DNA of 64,000 nucleotides from the NCBI RefSeq assembly GCF_018069805.1, contig NZ_JAGPYN010000006.1, positions 152,736 through 216,735 of the forward strand, in the 5' to 3' direction. This document shows, in pieces, positions 35,777 through 44,720 of this stretch (positions within the stretch are counted from its first letter, which is position 1; each line of letters starts with the position of its first letter). The DNA is from Pseudoalteromonas ostreae (GTDB lineage Bacteria > Pseudomonadota > Gammaproteobacteria > Enterobacterales > Alteromonadaceae). Made by a program: the position numbers and the translations under genes. The notes under the pieces are model-generated. The model searched no databases. It had not been told where the DNA came from and was given only the letters and a program-made list of their open reading frames with translations.

Positions 35777-36835
35777 CTAAAAGTTTTGTTCGATATATAA
35801 TGCTAAGTCTTCATACTCCTGTGCCATATCATCCATAAGTTCGATTTGATTGGCAGCCCAAGAACCCCGACCACGAAGCCGTGTTGTTGGGCGATGTTGA
35901 GATAAATACCTAATAGGTATATTTTGGAAAATGCTATCTGAAGCCATAACATTTAAATCTTCGATTCCTACAACATGATCAGTGTTAACAAATGATGGGA
36001 CTGCTTGATAGCTAGTTATACTATTTAAATTAGGTATTAGCATATCTGTTATGGCAGTTTCGATTGAAGCTTGGTGTACTGCGTCTGCAGCAACCATCCG
36101 CTTAACTCCATTTCTATGCCTTGTATCAAAATTATTAAAAACCCATCCTCCGAACTTTGGCTTCCCTTTTGATAAGATTACAGGATCATTCGGATTATTT
36201 TGAAGATATCGTTGTTTACCCTGCTCCCAATCTTGAATGAACAAAGGAAGCATATCTCCAATTAAACCAACACAATATGATGAGAATAGATCTGGGGTAC
36301 ACGGAACAAGAAAATAGTCTGAACAATATAAAGATGAGCGCACTAACGTATTAAATGATGGGGGTAAATCTATCAACACATAATCATACTCAACACCATT
36401 AACGCGAGATGCTTCTTTTGTTAATAGCTCAGGAAGAATAAATCTATATAAACCCGAACCACCAATAACATCGGTACCGACATTTAAAACATCTGAGAAT
36501 GAGTTTAGCCAAAAATCACCAGGAACAATATCTAACCTACCATTCTCATTAGGTATTTTGGGCGAAGAAGTATGTATTTGACCAAATCTGTTCTGTTGAA
36601 TATAAGGGAGCGCAAAAGCTTTTACGGTTTGTCCAAATGGATTAGCTGTTGAGGTTTTAAGTAAATTAGCGAATTCTTGATCACCAAGACAAGCGATTGA
36701 TAGATTACATTGAGGATCAAAATCTAAAAGTAAAACATTTTTGTCTAAATCAGCTAATGATACAGCTAAATTCCATATGATAGATGTTTTACCTACGCCA
36801 CCTTTGTTGTTAAAAATTGATATTGTTTTAGTCAT
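35777..36835 (-). CDS. Solitary ParA-family ATPase
   Basis: A 352-residue ParA/MinD-type ATPase with deviant Walker A (FNNKGGVGKTSIIWNLAV), the LLLDFDPQCNLS motif, and YDYVLIDLPPSF. There is no ParB gene or parS-like array nearby, so plasmid-style segregation is unlikely. ParA-like ATPases also occur alone in islands, sometimes with defence roles. It is followed by an attC-like site and may be the first cassette of the array, though its upstream side lacks a clear site. The middle and C-terminal regions diverge from standard ParA. Confidence 0.85.
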   Translation of the reverse strand: MTKTISIFNNKGGVGKTSIIWNLAVSLADLDKNVLLLDFDPQCNLSIACLGDQEFANLLKTSTANPFGQTVKAFALPYIQQNRFGQIHTSSPKIPNENGRLDIVPGDFWLNSFSDVLNVGTDVIGGSGLYRFILPELLTKEASRVNGVEYDYVLIDLPPSFNTLVRSSLYCSDYFLVPCTPDLFSSYCVGLIGDMLPLFIQDWEQGKQRYLQNNPNDPVILSKGKPKFGGWVFNNFDTRHRNGVKRMVAADAVHQASIETAITDMLIPNLNSITSYQAVPSFVNTDHVVGIEDLNVMASDSIFQNIPIRYLSQHRPTTRLRGRGSWAANQIELMDDMAQEYEDLALYIEQNF

Positions 36836-37646
36836 TTATAATTTTAAACCTCATACATTATTTAATGGTAATTGTGCGATGCTTCAATATGGTTATAACA
36901 GCTTATTGAACACCATTCTGGTGGTTTGTAACACACCAAAACGGCGTTTATTACATACCCTGATAATTTCACCAATAATTACCTTTGTAAACAGGTAATT
37001 AAAATAGCTAGGAATTATGCTTGTTACTTTTCCCCAAAGCGGTGGTTAATATTGATATCGGACAAAGTTATAACCCTACTCAAAAAAGTAGGAATAGATT
37101 TAACTTTTCTGTGACCGGTTTTCGCTCAAAGCTGAGCTTCGGCAAAGTGGCAAAAGCGGTCATATTGGACGCTCGAAAAGCTGGTTTGACAATCTCGTTT
37201 GCCCCCATTGCGTCTATAGGTCTATGCATCAGGAACTAACCGTTTGTTGAACATTTAAGTAGGTTGTTCCATTTTGGAACATACTGCAAATGTGTACAAT
37301 TTGCGACCTCAAGATTTGATCCATTCGAGTTTGGGATTTTAAAATAGTCGAATTCGACCAGTTTGATTATTAGATCGCGATATAATCCGACTGACAACTG
37401 ATCGCTCATAGCCGCACTTTGCAAAAGTACCAATTACGGACGGTAAAATAGAAAGAGATAAGAAGCGATCCCATCGCCTTTAGCTAATAGGACTTGTTGT
37501 TGAATCAACCTTTAATACAGATGCCAACACAAGTCCATATTTATAATTTTCAATTATTAATCAATAGTATAGATTTTTCACTCTTCACCTGAAGTGTTCG
37601 TTCATTAAAAACTCAATTACAGTAGCATAGCCTGCGGCTTTAAAAT
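36836..37646. other. Intergenic region without a supported gene
   Basis: About 810 bp between the ParA-like and Imm11-like genes. Small frames (37021-37239 plus, 37236-37433 minus) have no start signal or recognisable sequence. Plus-strand GGTTATAACAGC (near 36895) and GGCGTTTATTAC (near 36952) resemble the two ends of an attC, but the arms pair poorly. The hairpin CCTACTCAAAAAAGTAGG lies near 37076. Confidence 0.5.
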
Positions 37647-38237
37647 TTATACTATTTCAACTTCATCAAAATATAACCCTTTAATGTCGTGTTTTTTTGC
37701 TAATGTGTATAAACTATTTTGCGCATCTGTTGTGAAATACTGAAGCCCTGCTTCTCGCACTCTAAATAACTCAGGGTTTTCAATAGCACTTTTTGTGAAC
37801 ACCATTTTTTTAAATTTCCTTATCCTACTTAGCTTACCGTTTTTAATATTTCGGATGGTATGGTTTTCATTAAGAGCTTTGTCAAAATCTACCACATTAA
37901 ATGCAAACCATTGTTCACCATCTAAATTGCATTCAAGTAATTCAATATTCTTACCAAAATCATTTAGGAATAAAGATGAAAATTTAGGTGATACAACAAG
38001 GGTTGAAGCACCTAAACCCGCTATATCAGGTTTAGCTAAGTTTTGATGTGCAACACTAGGTTCAATTAACCAATCAACGCCTAAAGTTCTCCAGTTGTCT
38101 CTCATACTACTACCATCAAACAATAATAACTGACCTTCGGTTAGTTGAATAGTTTGCTCGAACCCTGTTTCGTTGAGCAATAGAAACTCATCTGGATCAA
38201 CACTAACACTAAATACTTTATTAAATTTATCTGACAT
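37647..38237 (-). CDS. Imm11-like immunity protein
   Basis: A 196-residue acidic protein that resembles the Imm11 (DUF1629) family found beside polymorphic toxins. It has WLIEPSVAHQNL, FSSLFLNDFGKNIELLECNL, and a terminal KHDIKGLYFDEVEIV. Its start overlaps the toxin stop as TAATG, so the pair is translationally coupled, as expected for a nuclease and its inhibitor. It probably binds and silences the AHH nuclease encoded upstream (inference from family and context). Confidence 0.72.
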   Translation of the reverse strand: MSDKFNKVFSVSVDPDEFLLLNETGFEQTIQLTEGQLLLFDGSSMRDNWRTLGVDWLIEPSVAHQNLAKPDIAGLGASTLVVSPKFSSLFLNDFGKNIELLECNLDGEQWFAFNVVDFDKALNENHTIRNIKNGKLSRIRKFKKMVFTKSAIENPELFRVREAGLQYFTTDAQNSLYTLAKKHDIKGLYFDEVEIV

Positions 38238-38845
38238 TACACATTAGCCTGAGTTAAAGATTTAGTTATGGGGAATGTACCTTCGGCAAGCTCTTCACCT
38301 ATTTCCCGCAATGTTTCAATAATACCTTGTCGACCTAAACCATCAGCAATCGTCTCATTAAGTAAAAACTCAACATTAAAATAGTACTTACCTGTATGGA
38401 TTTTTGAATGCGAATACGCATCTGGAAGGATATCCATTGGAACATGCTTTTGAAATCGAGGTAAGTAAATACCATTAGCTTCATGGTCAATATCAATGCC
38501 GAACGCAGCTAACCTGAGTCGAGAACGAGCAGCACGCATATCACTCCAAGATACTATATGATGAGCAGCTGTATTTTTGGGTTTATTACCGCGCCCTGAT
38601 TTAGCCATGTTTGCAGCTAACTTCTCAGCATGCTTTTTCATATGTTCCCAGCGAACATGTCGTGAATAGATTAAATCATCAGCTGAGATAATACCACGCT
38701 GATATTTCACAGAATCTATAATTTCACCACGATAATGTATTGAAAATGCTTGGGATTGGGCTTTAGCTAAACCACGATCACCTGTTACTAGAAACAAATC
38801 ATTTTCAATATCTTGGACTGTTACTTCATGTATTTCTTGTCGCAT
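38237..38845 (-). CDS. AHH-family nuclease toxin
   Basis: A 202-residue protein whose C-terminal half carries the AHH nuclease signature: NTAAHHIVSWSD (residues 91-102), FGIDIDHEANGIYLPR, HSKIHTGKYYFNV. AHH nucleases are HNH/EndoVII-type DNA or RNA cutters usually found as the tips of polymorphic toxins. Here the first 90 residues are short and carry no Rhs, PAAR or other delivery domain, so it is either an orphaned tip or a stand-alone effector. AAAGGAG precedes ATG 38845. The immunity gene follows with a one-base overlap. Confidence 0.85.
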   Translation of the reverse strand: MRQEIHEVTVQDIENDLFLVTGDRGLAKAQSQAFSIHYRGEIIDSVKYQRGIISADDLIYSRHVRWEHMKKHAEKLAANMAKSGRGNKPKNTAAHHIVSWSDMRAARSRLRLAAFGIDIDHEANGIYLPRFQKHVPMDILPDAYSHSKIHTGKYYFNVEFLLNETIADGLGRQGIIETLREIGEELAEGTFPITKSLTQANV

Positions 38846-39040
38846 AAAAAACTCCTTTTAAACTTTGTTTCTAATATAGAGTTTTACGCAAAAATGTACA
38901 AGCTCGAAAGTTTCATCAATAAAGTGAAAGTCGAAAAAAGCTTTCTAATGGTTTGTTTATATTAAATTGGACTTCCAGAGCAAAATTGATGATTCCTTAG
39001 GATCATCAGAACAGATCTATGCTTGATTCTGAACCTATAC

Positions 39041-39172
39041 CAGATTGTGTGAAAATTATATGCAACTAAATTAGCGGGTTGCTTAATTCGAGGCAAATAT
39101 TTTAATCTGAAGCGTACTTTTTGAGCTGAAATCCTTCCAGTATTATGAGCTTTTGAGTTTTCACACAGTCTG
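39041..39172. mobile_element. MITE-like element or solo IS ends
   Basis: CAGATTGTGTGAAAA (39041-39055) and TTTTCACACAGTCTG (39158-39172) are inverted repeats matching at 14 of 15 positions. The 132-bp interval has no gene. The ends resemble IS4/IS5-type termini. No target duplication is evident. Confidence 0.6.
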
Positions 39173-39237
39173 AGCGAGGAACGGACGGTGAGGTTGATCT
39201 CTATAAATGGTTATAAATCATCTATATCAACTTCGAT

Positions 39238-39380
39238 GGTAGTGTTTAGAATTCTGTGTTATTTCATTAGAATACAACAAAGAGGAATGACACATGAGCA
39301 AAGAATTCGATTTAGACAAAGCAGTTGAAGCGCTGCGAACAGGCCAAGACCTAACCGGTAAAGATGGCTTTTTAACGTAA
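39238..39380 (+). pseudogene. IS256-family left-end remnant
   Basis: GGTAGTGTTTAGAATTCTGTG at 39238 is a terminal repeat, followed at 39294 by AGGAATGACACATGAGC and a 28-codon frame beginning MSKEFDLDKAVEAL and including TGQDLTGKDG. This is the start of an IS256/Mutator transposase; the frame stops at 39380, after which the element is lost. Confidence 0.8.
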
Positions 39381-39547
39381 GCGTATAGCTAACGACACCT
39401 AGCTTTGCTTAATGTTCCAATTTAGTTTTTTGTAAATTAGTGATGGTTTGGTACGTCTCATTGAATGAGTGCCATGTTGAACTTCAACTTTACAACTATC
39501 CTTTATTGAAATATTTTGGCGTATCGGCTCATTAAAGGAGGTTATGT

Positions 39548-39931
39548 ATGCACACAAATAGTAATTCAACATCATTCACCAGTACAGGCTTTAAAACAGC
39601 ATGCAACATTTTATCATTGTGGGAATGCAGCTCTGAGCAAGCTCAATGTATACTTAAGCTCTCAAAAACTTCTTATGATAAATTTAAGGCTGCTCCTGAG
39701 ACTGTAAAGCTCAACAACGAGCAATTAGAACGTATTAGCTGTCTATTAAATATTCACCACGCATTACGGTGCATGTTTAGCAACCCCGAAAATGTCAGGA
39801 AGTTTATGAAAATGAAAAATCATAATGATTTTTTTGCAGGTCGCTCACCTCTAGAAGTGATTGAGCATGGAGAATTCCTAGAACTTAACGAAGTAGCGAA
39901 GCGCATTGATGCATTGCAAAATAACTTATGA
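39548..39931 (+). CDS. MbcA/ParS/Xre-type antitoxin
   Basis: A 127-residue protein of the Xre/MbcA/ParS antitoxin group (DUF2384 toxin-binding domain). The N-terminal half is helical and DNA-binding-like, and the C terminus carries FFAGRSPLEVIEHGEFLELN, the usual NGRxPLE-type motif. AAAGGAGGT precedes the ATG by four bases, an ideal site. Such antitoxins are normally encoded directly before a RES-domain toxin; here only a 19-residue frame follows at the ATGA overlap. It is flanked by two IS256-type left-end remnants. It is the only clear plus-strand gene in the island, so it is probably an independent acquisition. Confidence 0.85.
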   Translation: MHTNSNSTSFTSTGFKTACNILSLWECSSEQAQCILKLSKTSYDKFKAAPETVKLNNEQLERISCLLNIHHALRCMFSNPENVRKFMKMKNHNDFFAGRSPLEVIEHGEFLELNEVAKRIDALQNNL

Positions 39932-39987
39932 GCTGGAGGATAAGGGAAAAGTCGCTTGATGAATTAGACCGGCAACCCTTTCTATGA
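39928..39987 (+). pseudogene. Truncated toxin partner, probably RES-type
   Basis: ATG 39928 overlaps the antitoxin stop as ATGA. It opens a 19-codon frame beginning MSWRIREKSLDEL and then stops. RES toxins often start with a WR-type strand, so this looks like the beginning of the lost toxin. The remnant is too short for certainty. Confidence 0.5.
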
Positions 39988-40208
39988 TCATCACACTGAT
40001 ACACGCTAGCTGCCAACTCAAGTACACTAAGGCATCCCTCAGTATACTCTCATTCTATCGGCTGGCTTTTATATTTAACTTAATGATTAAAAATTTTTAG
40101 GAACTTACATAGCTAACTTTCAGGGAAGTCATTGTGATAAATAAATCGGTATTATTTGCTTTGACCATAGCTGCTTTTTCAGTTCAACCTCATTGTTGTA
40201 CCTAAAGG

Positions 40209-40315
40209 GGTAGTGTTTAGAAATCTGTGCCATTTCAGTATTATTAAGAAAACAGGAGTAACACATGACTCAATCTTTCGACTCAATAATAGATTTAATA
40301 AAATTAATCAAATAA
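40209..40315 (+). pseudogene. Second IS256-family left-end remnant
   Basis: GGTAGTGTTTAGAAATCTGTG at 40209 repeats the terminal sequence at 39238. ATG 40265, with AGGAG upstream, starts a 16-codon frame beginning MTQSFDSI, like an IS256 transposase N terminus, that stops at 40315. It abuts the 3' end of the recombinase operon. Confidence 0.7.
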
Positions 40316-40342
40316 ATATAAAAATAGGTCAGACCATCTCCA

Positions 40343-40747
40343 CTACGCATTATTATTGCTACTACTCGCCAGCTTTTGCTGTAAACATTCTATTTGCTCT
40401 AACATTAACAACTCGCGAGCTAACGCATCATAAAGCTTTTTCTCCACATCCTTCACTCTTTCTTTTAAGCTCGCACTTTTACGTTCCGCACGTTCTAGCT
40501 TTTCGCGAATAGACAACGTACCGGAAACAGATGCAGCAGGTAAATTACTGTAACTCTCAATTAAACTGATAATCTCCCTATGCCTTGCTCTGCTCTTTTT
40601 AAGATACCCAGCATCAAACCCTGCTTCTTGGCTTACAATTGATGCCGTAACTTTATTTCGATCCAAATTTACAAAGCGAGCATTTTTGGGCTCATTAAGC
40701 TTAAGCCTTTCGAAAGCTTCAAAGCAACGATTTAAACCATCCCTCAT
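40343..40747 (-). CDS. Small coiled-coil partner of the recombinases (TnpC/GinD-like)
   Basis: A 134-residue basic protein. The N-terminal part (RNKVTASIVSQEAGFDAGYL) looks like a helix-turn-helix, and the C-terminal 60 residues form a heptad-rich coiled coil (REKLERAERKSASLKERVKD). Size and position match TnpC of Tn554 and the fourth gene of GInt-type modules, which assist recombination. Its start overlaps the upstream recombinase stop as ATGA, so it is the last gene of the four-gene operon. Confidence 0.75.
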   Translation of the reverse strand: MRDGLNRCFEAFERLKLNEPKNARFVNLDRNKVTASIVSQEAGFDAGYLKKSRARHREIISLIESYSNLPAASVSGTLSIREKLERAERKSASLKERVKDVEKKLYDALARELLMLEQIECLQQKLASSSNNNA

Positions 40748-42762
40748 TTGATTCGCCTCTTTTGTGTCTTCTCGTACTTGATTAAAGCATTTAATTCTTC
40801 CTGAACTATTTCTCTCTCGCCTGATGATGGTTCAAGCAGAGCAACATACTCAGTAAGCTCCTCTATTTGTTCTCTTACGCACTCAGGCTTAATTACCGCA
40901 CAACTGCTAGATAAACAATTAATAAACTCACCGAGTATACGGCAATCACATTGAATTGGGTTTGTGCACCCCCCCAATAAAGTTTCCCGATAGTAAATCT
41001 CGCCATCACGAACTGCTTTTTCAGTTTTAGACCTTACTTCAAACAACGATATATCATCATCAATTGAGTCAATCATTGAACGTTGACGCTCAATATAGTT
41101 TGCTTTTTTACCATATAAAATATTATCTGTTGTAATAACTTGTTCAACTAGAGCATCAATAACAAAAGCTGTTCTAGCCTCTTTGAAATCAAAAATAGTA
41201 TGTCCATTGGGAAACTCGAACAAGTCTTTTTCAGGATTGAAATAGCCAAATATTGAATTTATTTGTTCAAAATGCCGAGTGTAATATTTAGTCATCAATG
41301 ATGTTAAATGCTTGAACTGAACTCTCAATGTTGAAAGGCTTACAAAGCCAGAGTTAGCTGCGTAATAAGCTAGTGAACGCCTATATTGATGTGCTGTAAC
41401 ATTCCACGCTTTGCCCACGGCAAATTTACCATCAGATAAATCGCTCTCCGGATTACTGACTCTCATCAAATCAATATCTTCTGCACTGATAATGAGTTCA
41501 CTATGCCAATTTGGTTTATGCCTTTTTGTAAAATCAGTTCTTGGTCGAGATTTTCCTCGAATGTGATTGGGAGAGACGAATAGGTGTCCAAAAAACTTTC
41601 TACCTTCACACAAACTTAAGCCAACATTTATCTTTTTTAAAATATTAATTGCAGATTTCACATCACTATTAGCTAACCAAGTAGACACAGCGCGTGTTCC
41701 TCTGTGTTTAGTTGTAAAAGAGACGAGCTCAATAACTTCTGACTCGATTACAACCTTCCCGCCATCTTTAACGTCTGGAGAAAGCACCTTTTTTTTAATA
41801 CAGTCCAGTGGCATCTCTAACGCTTCGCATTTTCGCATACCTGTAAATAAAACTATTGCTTCCAAACAAATATATTGAATTTGATATAAAGAGTGTACTA
41901 ATGAATTTAAATCATGGACTTCGTATTTATCGAAAAACAAACTACCCAAATTATATTTTCTAATCAACTCAGGTGTTGTTAGTTGATAATCCGATACTTT
42001 TGTGCCTTTTCGTTTTTGCCCTTTTAGAGTACGACCTGAAATTTTATCAGAAAACTTAGCCAAAAAAGCTTCAATCCCCTCTAAGCTACTTTCTATAAAC
42101 TCTAGATCACTGCCGACCCTGTTAACTATTTCTAAATAAATATTAGTCGGAATTACAGGGTGTTGCTTATGTTTACGGGCAAGTACCTCATTAAACTTAT
42201 GCTTAGGGGTTACAAAACCAAGGTACTCTTTACTGAACCCTCTGACAGCATTAACTGTATCGATAATTGGTCGTTTTTTAAAATTTTTAGGATCCGATCG
42301 CATATATAAACTAAATAGGTTTTTTTGAGATAAAACTTCATACAAACTCATCTCAACTAAGCTATCCCGCTTCTTATTCTCAAGGCAAAATCGACCTATT
42401 TCCGCCAGAACGTAGAAGTATCTACGAAGAGTTGGTACTGACAAAGAACCATAACGGCCACCTCTATTCTGGTATATAAGAAGAAATAAAAAATATTTTA
42501 TCTGTTCAATAATAATCCTTTCATAGTCAGACTGTTTATCTTTTAAATTAAGAATTTGAAGAAAATCAAATTTTGGCTCATTATTTGAAGATAAACTAAA
42601 AGGTGTAAAGTCCCACTTATCCTCTGAATATATTGAAATAACGCCGTTACCGTCAAAACTAATAATCGTATTCGAATCAGGTTTAATTGAGTCTATCCAC
42701 ACAGGTTTAATCGAACTATCTTTCTCTAATATGATTTCTTGTAACTGATGGAGGTTTTTCAT
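40744..42762 (-). CDS. Tyrosine recombinase 3 of the island module
   Basis: A 672-residue tyrosine recombinase, much longer than phage integrases. The first catalytic arginine is in LFTGMRKCEALEMPLD, the H-x-x-R box is AHQYRRSLAYYA, and the nucleophile is probably the Tyr of TKYYTRHFE. A cysteine cluster near the C terminus (GGCTNPIQCDCRI, later LSSSCAVIKPEC) may bind zinc. It starts two bases after the stop of recombinase 2 and overlaps the small fourth gene. It acts with the other two on the island ends (family inference). Confidence 0.9.
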   Translation of the reverse strand: MKNLHQLQEIILEKDSSIKPVWIDSIKPDSNTIISFDGNGVISIYSEDKWDFTPFSLSSNNEPKFDFLQILNLKDKQSDYERIIIEQIKYFLFLLIYQNRGGRYGSLSVPTLRRYFYVLAEIGRFCLENKKRDSLVEMSLYEVLSQKNLFSLYMRSDPKNFKKRPIIDTVNAVRGFSKEYLGFVTPKHKFNEVLARKHKQHPVIPTNIYLEIVNRVGSDLEFIESSLEGIEAFLAKFSDKISGRTLKGQKRKGTKVSDYQLTTPELIRKYNLGSLFFDKYEVHDLNSLVHSLYQIQYICLEAIVLFTGMRKCEALEMPLDCIKKKVLSPDVKDGGKVVIESEVIELVSFTTKHRGTRAVSTWLANSDVKSAINILKKINVGLSLCEGRKFFGHLFVSPNHIRGKSRPRTDFTKRHKPNWHSELIISAEDIDLMRVSNPESDLSDGKFAVGKAWNVTAHQYRRSLAYYAANSGFVSLSTLRVQFKHLTSLMTKYYTRHFEQINSIFGYFNPEKDLFEFPNGHTIFDFKEARTAFVIDALVEQVITTDNILYGKKANYIERQRSMIDSIDDDISLFEVRSKTEKAVRDGEIYYRETLLGGCTNPIQCDCRILGEFINCLSSSCAVIKPECVREQIEELTEYVALLEPSSGEREIVQEELNALIKYEKTQKRRIK

Positions 42763-42764
42763 AA

Positions 42765-44720
42765 CTAAAATATCACTCCCATTGACTCATACCTGCGTAA
42801 ACGTAGCTCCCAAAATGGAGTCAACTCCCCCAATTCCCATACAAGGTAGTTTACGTCTTCAAATATTTCATTAGCAGCAACTGAGCTATTTTTCAACTGC
42901 TCAACTATTGCATGAATACGAATATGCAATCTATTTATAAAATCCATATGATTATCTAAATATAGACTTTTACTTTTTACAGAACTCACAACAAAACTTA
43001 AACTAAGCAACTTGTGTAAATCTTTTTTATCTACATGGAGGCAATATTTATTACAAAATAAGCAACCATATTGAGTCTTACAGTTTGGCTCAAGCATAGG
43101 AGAAGGATACATAGGTTGGGGATTATTGAAGTCCACACAGTGCCCTATAGCTATCGACTTTCCGCCTTCAAAAGAGTGAATATCATTCTTATTAGAGTCA
43201 GATACAATTTTGACTTGCTCTGCGGCCTTCTTAACACTTCGCCAAAAAGTGAGTAACTCCTGAGATTGCTGTGAGGTCTTAGTATTAGAATAAACTTTCT
43301 TACTAACCTCTACTGAATGATTTAACACATCTGCAATCGTATTTATAGAAACACCTATATCATGTAAGTGAACAGTTTTTATTCTGCGAACTTCTCTAAC
43401 CGTTAGCACCTTAAACCCTGTAGGGAAAAAGCGTCCCTCTAACCGATTATAAACACGACCAATATCATCTTCTTTAATAGGTCTTACATAAGGCTTATTT
43501 ATTAGAGATTGCTTACCTGACGGTATTATATACCGAATAAAAAGGCTCTCATTTAAAGGTGCGCCTGCTATGTTAGTTACCCACTTTCTCAATATCAGGT
43601 AGGCCTTCAACACTTTGACACCATTACGGTGCAGTCGATATGAAGTAACTTTACCTCTTGCTCTTAATTTAACCGCTCGAAATTCATTCGAATATTCAGG
43701 TTTTTCACAATTTATTTCATCGCAACACTCTAATTGCAAAACTTCAGAGCGATGGATTCCCGTTATGATAAGGAATACTTCCAAGTAGCAGCAACAGGCC
43801 AAATCAAGAAGACGCATTCTTACATGACTTGTCATATTGGTATTATTATACTCAAGGTTTTTGACTGCATCTTTTGTAGTCCAAAGAGCACAGGGACGGT
43901 CTTTTTTTTTCAAAGGTAGCATTTCTTCATGTGTATAAACATGACCCTTTTCATAGTTATAAGAAGAACATAACTTTGTTGAATGTTTGGTTTTTACTGT
44001 TCCTACCTCATTAGGGAAAACATAAATATCTTCATTCTGATATTTCATTAGATATGGAAATTTACGCTCTTCTACTATTAGCCCTGTTAACCCAATTGCA
44101 ATATCAATCAAGCTATTCATCACTTCTCTACACTCTTCAACAGAACGCACTTCTATTGGCTGCTCAACGGATTTCAATTTATATATAGCTTGATTCAATC
44201 TAAATCTAAAGCTCTCTCCAAAGCGAAGTACCAGTAATGAAGTCAAACTCGCCTGATTTTGAGCTGCGGTTCTTTGTCCCCAAGGTTTGCTTTTCTGCTT
44301 CACTTGATATTCAATTACTCGCGTCCAATATATGAAAGCTTCCACAGCTTCGGTTTTTGTCTCCAAGAAGTTGGGGTGTCCATTTTCAATAAACCACAAA
44401 GTAAACTTTAATATATGAGAAGCTTTTAACAACTTGGTAGTGCCAGAGTTAGAAGTCGTGCTTAGATAATCTAAAAAAGCATTTATTAATTTAATTCTTC
44501 CTTGCTTGAGTTTTTCACCTTCGGGTATATACACACGCCTTTTTTGAATGTAAGAAAAGTTTTTAGAACTTGTCGAAAACTTCTCGTAAGCGACAATGCC
44601 AAGATCAAATAAAGAAACTCTGACGTGATCCTCAAACCTAATAAAAATATTTTGAGGGTGTGTGACCTCAACTTCATATGGGGAACTAGAAATAATAATT
44701 GGATTTCGCTCAAAAGGCAT
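42765..44720 (-). CDS. Tyrosine recombinase 2 of the island module
   Basis: A 651-residue tyrosine recombinase of the size of Tn554 TnpB. The catalytic Arg is in ITGIHRSEVLQLEC, the second box is VREVRRIKTVHLHDIG, where the usual leading His is replaced, and the His/Tyr end is VLNHSVEVSKKVYSNT. A C-terminal cysteine group (CKTQYGCLFCNKYC) suggests a zinc site. Its start overlaps recombinase 1 by 11 bp. Confidence 0.9.
   Translation of the reverse strand: MPFERNPIIISSSPYEVEVTHPQNIFIRFEDHVRVSLFDLGIVAYEKFSTSSKNFSYIQKRRVYIPEGEKLKQGRIKLINAFLDYLSTTSNSGTTKLLKASHILKFTLWFIENGHPNFLETKTEAVEAFIYWTRVIEYQVKQKSKPWGQRTAAQNQASLTSLLVLRFGESFRFRLNQAIYKLKSVEQPIEVRSVEECREVMNSLIDIAIGLTGLIVEERKFPYLMKYQNEDIYVFPNEVGTVKTKHSTKLCSSYNYEKGHVYTHEEMLPLKKKDRPCALWTTKDAVKNLEYNNTNMTSHVRMRLLDLACCCYLEVFLIITGIHRSEVLQLECCDEINCEKPEYSNEFRAVKLRARGKVTSYRLHRNGVKVLKAYLILRKWVTNIAGAPLNESLFIRYIIPSGKQSLINKPYVRPIKEDDIGRVYNRLEGRFFPTGFKVLTVREVRRIKTVHLHDIGVSINTIADVLNHSVEVSKKVYSNTKTSQQSQELLTFWRSVKKAAEQVKIVSDSNKNDIHSFEGGKSIAIGHCVDFNNPQPMYPSPMLEPNCKTQYGCLFCNKYCLHVDKKDLHKLLSLSFVVSSVKSKSLYLDNHMDFINRLHIRIHAIVEQLKNSSVAANEIFEDVNYLVWELGELTPFWELRLRRYESMGVIF

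Noticed and set aside
36895..36962. Plus-strand attC-like ends GGTTATAACAGC and GGCGTTTATTAC
   Set aside because: The arms pair poorly and the orientation is opposite to the other sites; there is no plus-strand gene for it to follow.
37021..37433. Two small open frames in the ParA-Imm11 gap
   Set aside because: No ribosome-binding sites, no recognisable sequence and atypical composition.
40213..40512. 99-residue plus-strand open frame
   Set aside because: It overlaps the IS256 remnant and lies opposite the coiled-coil gene; composition is that of a shadow frame.
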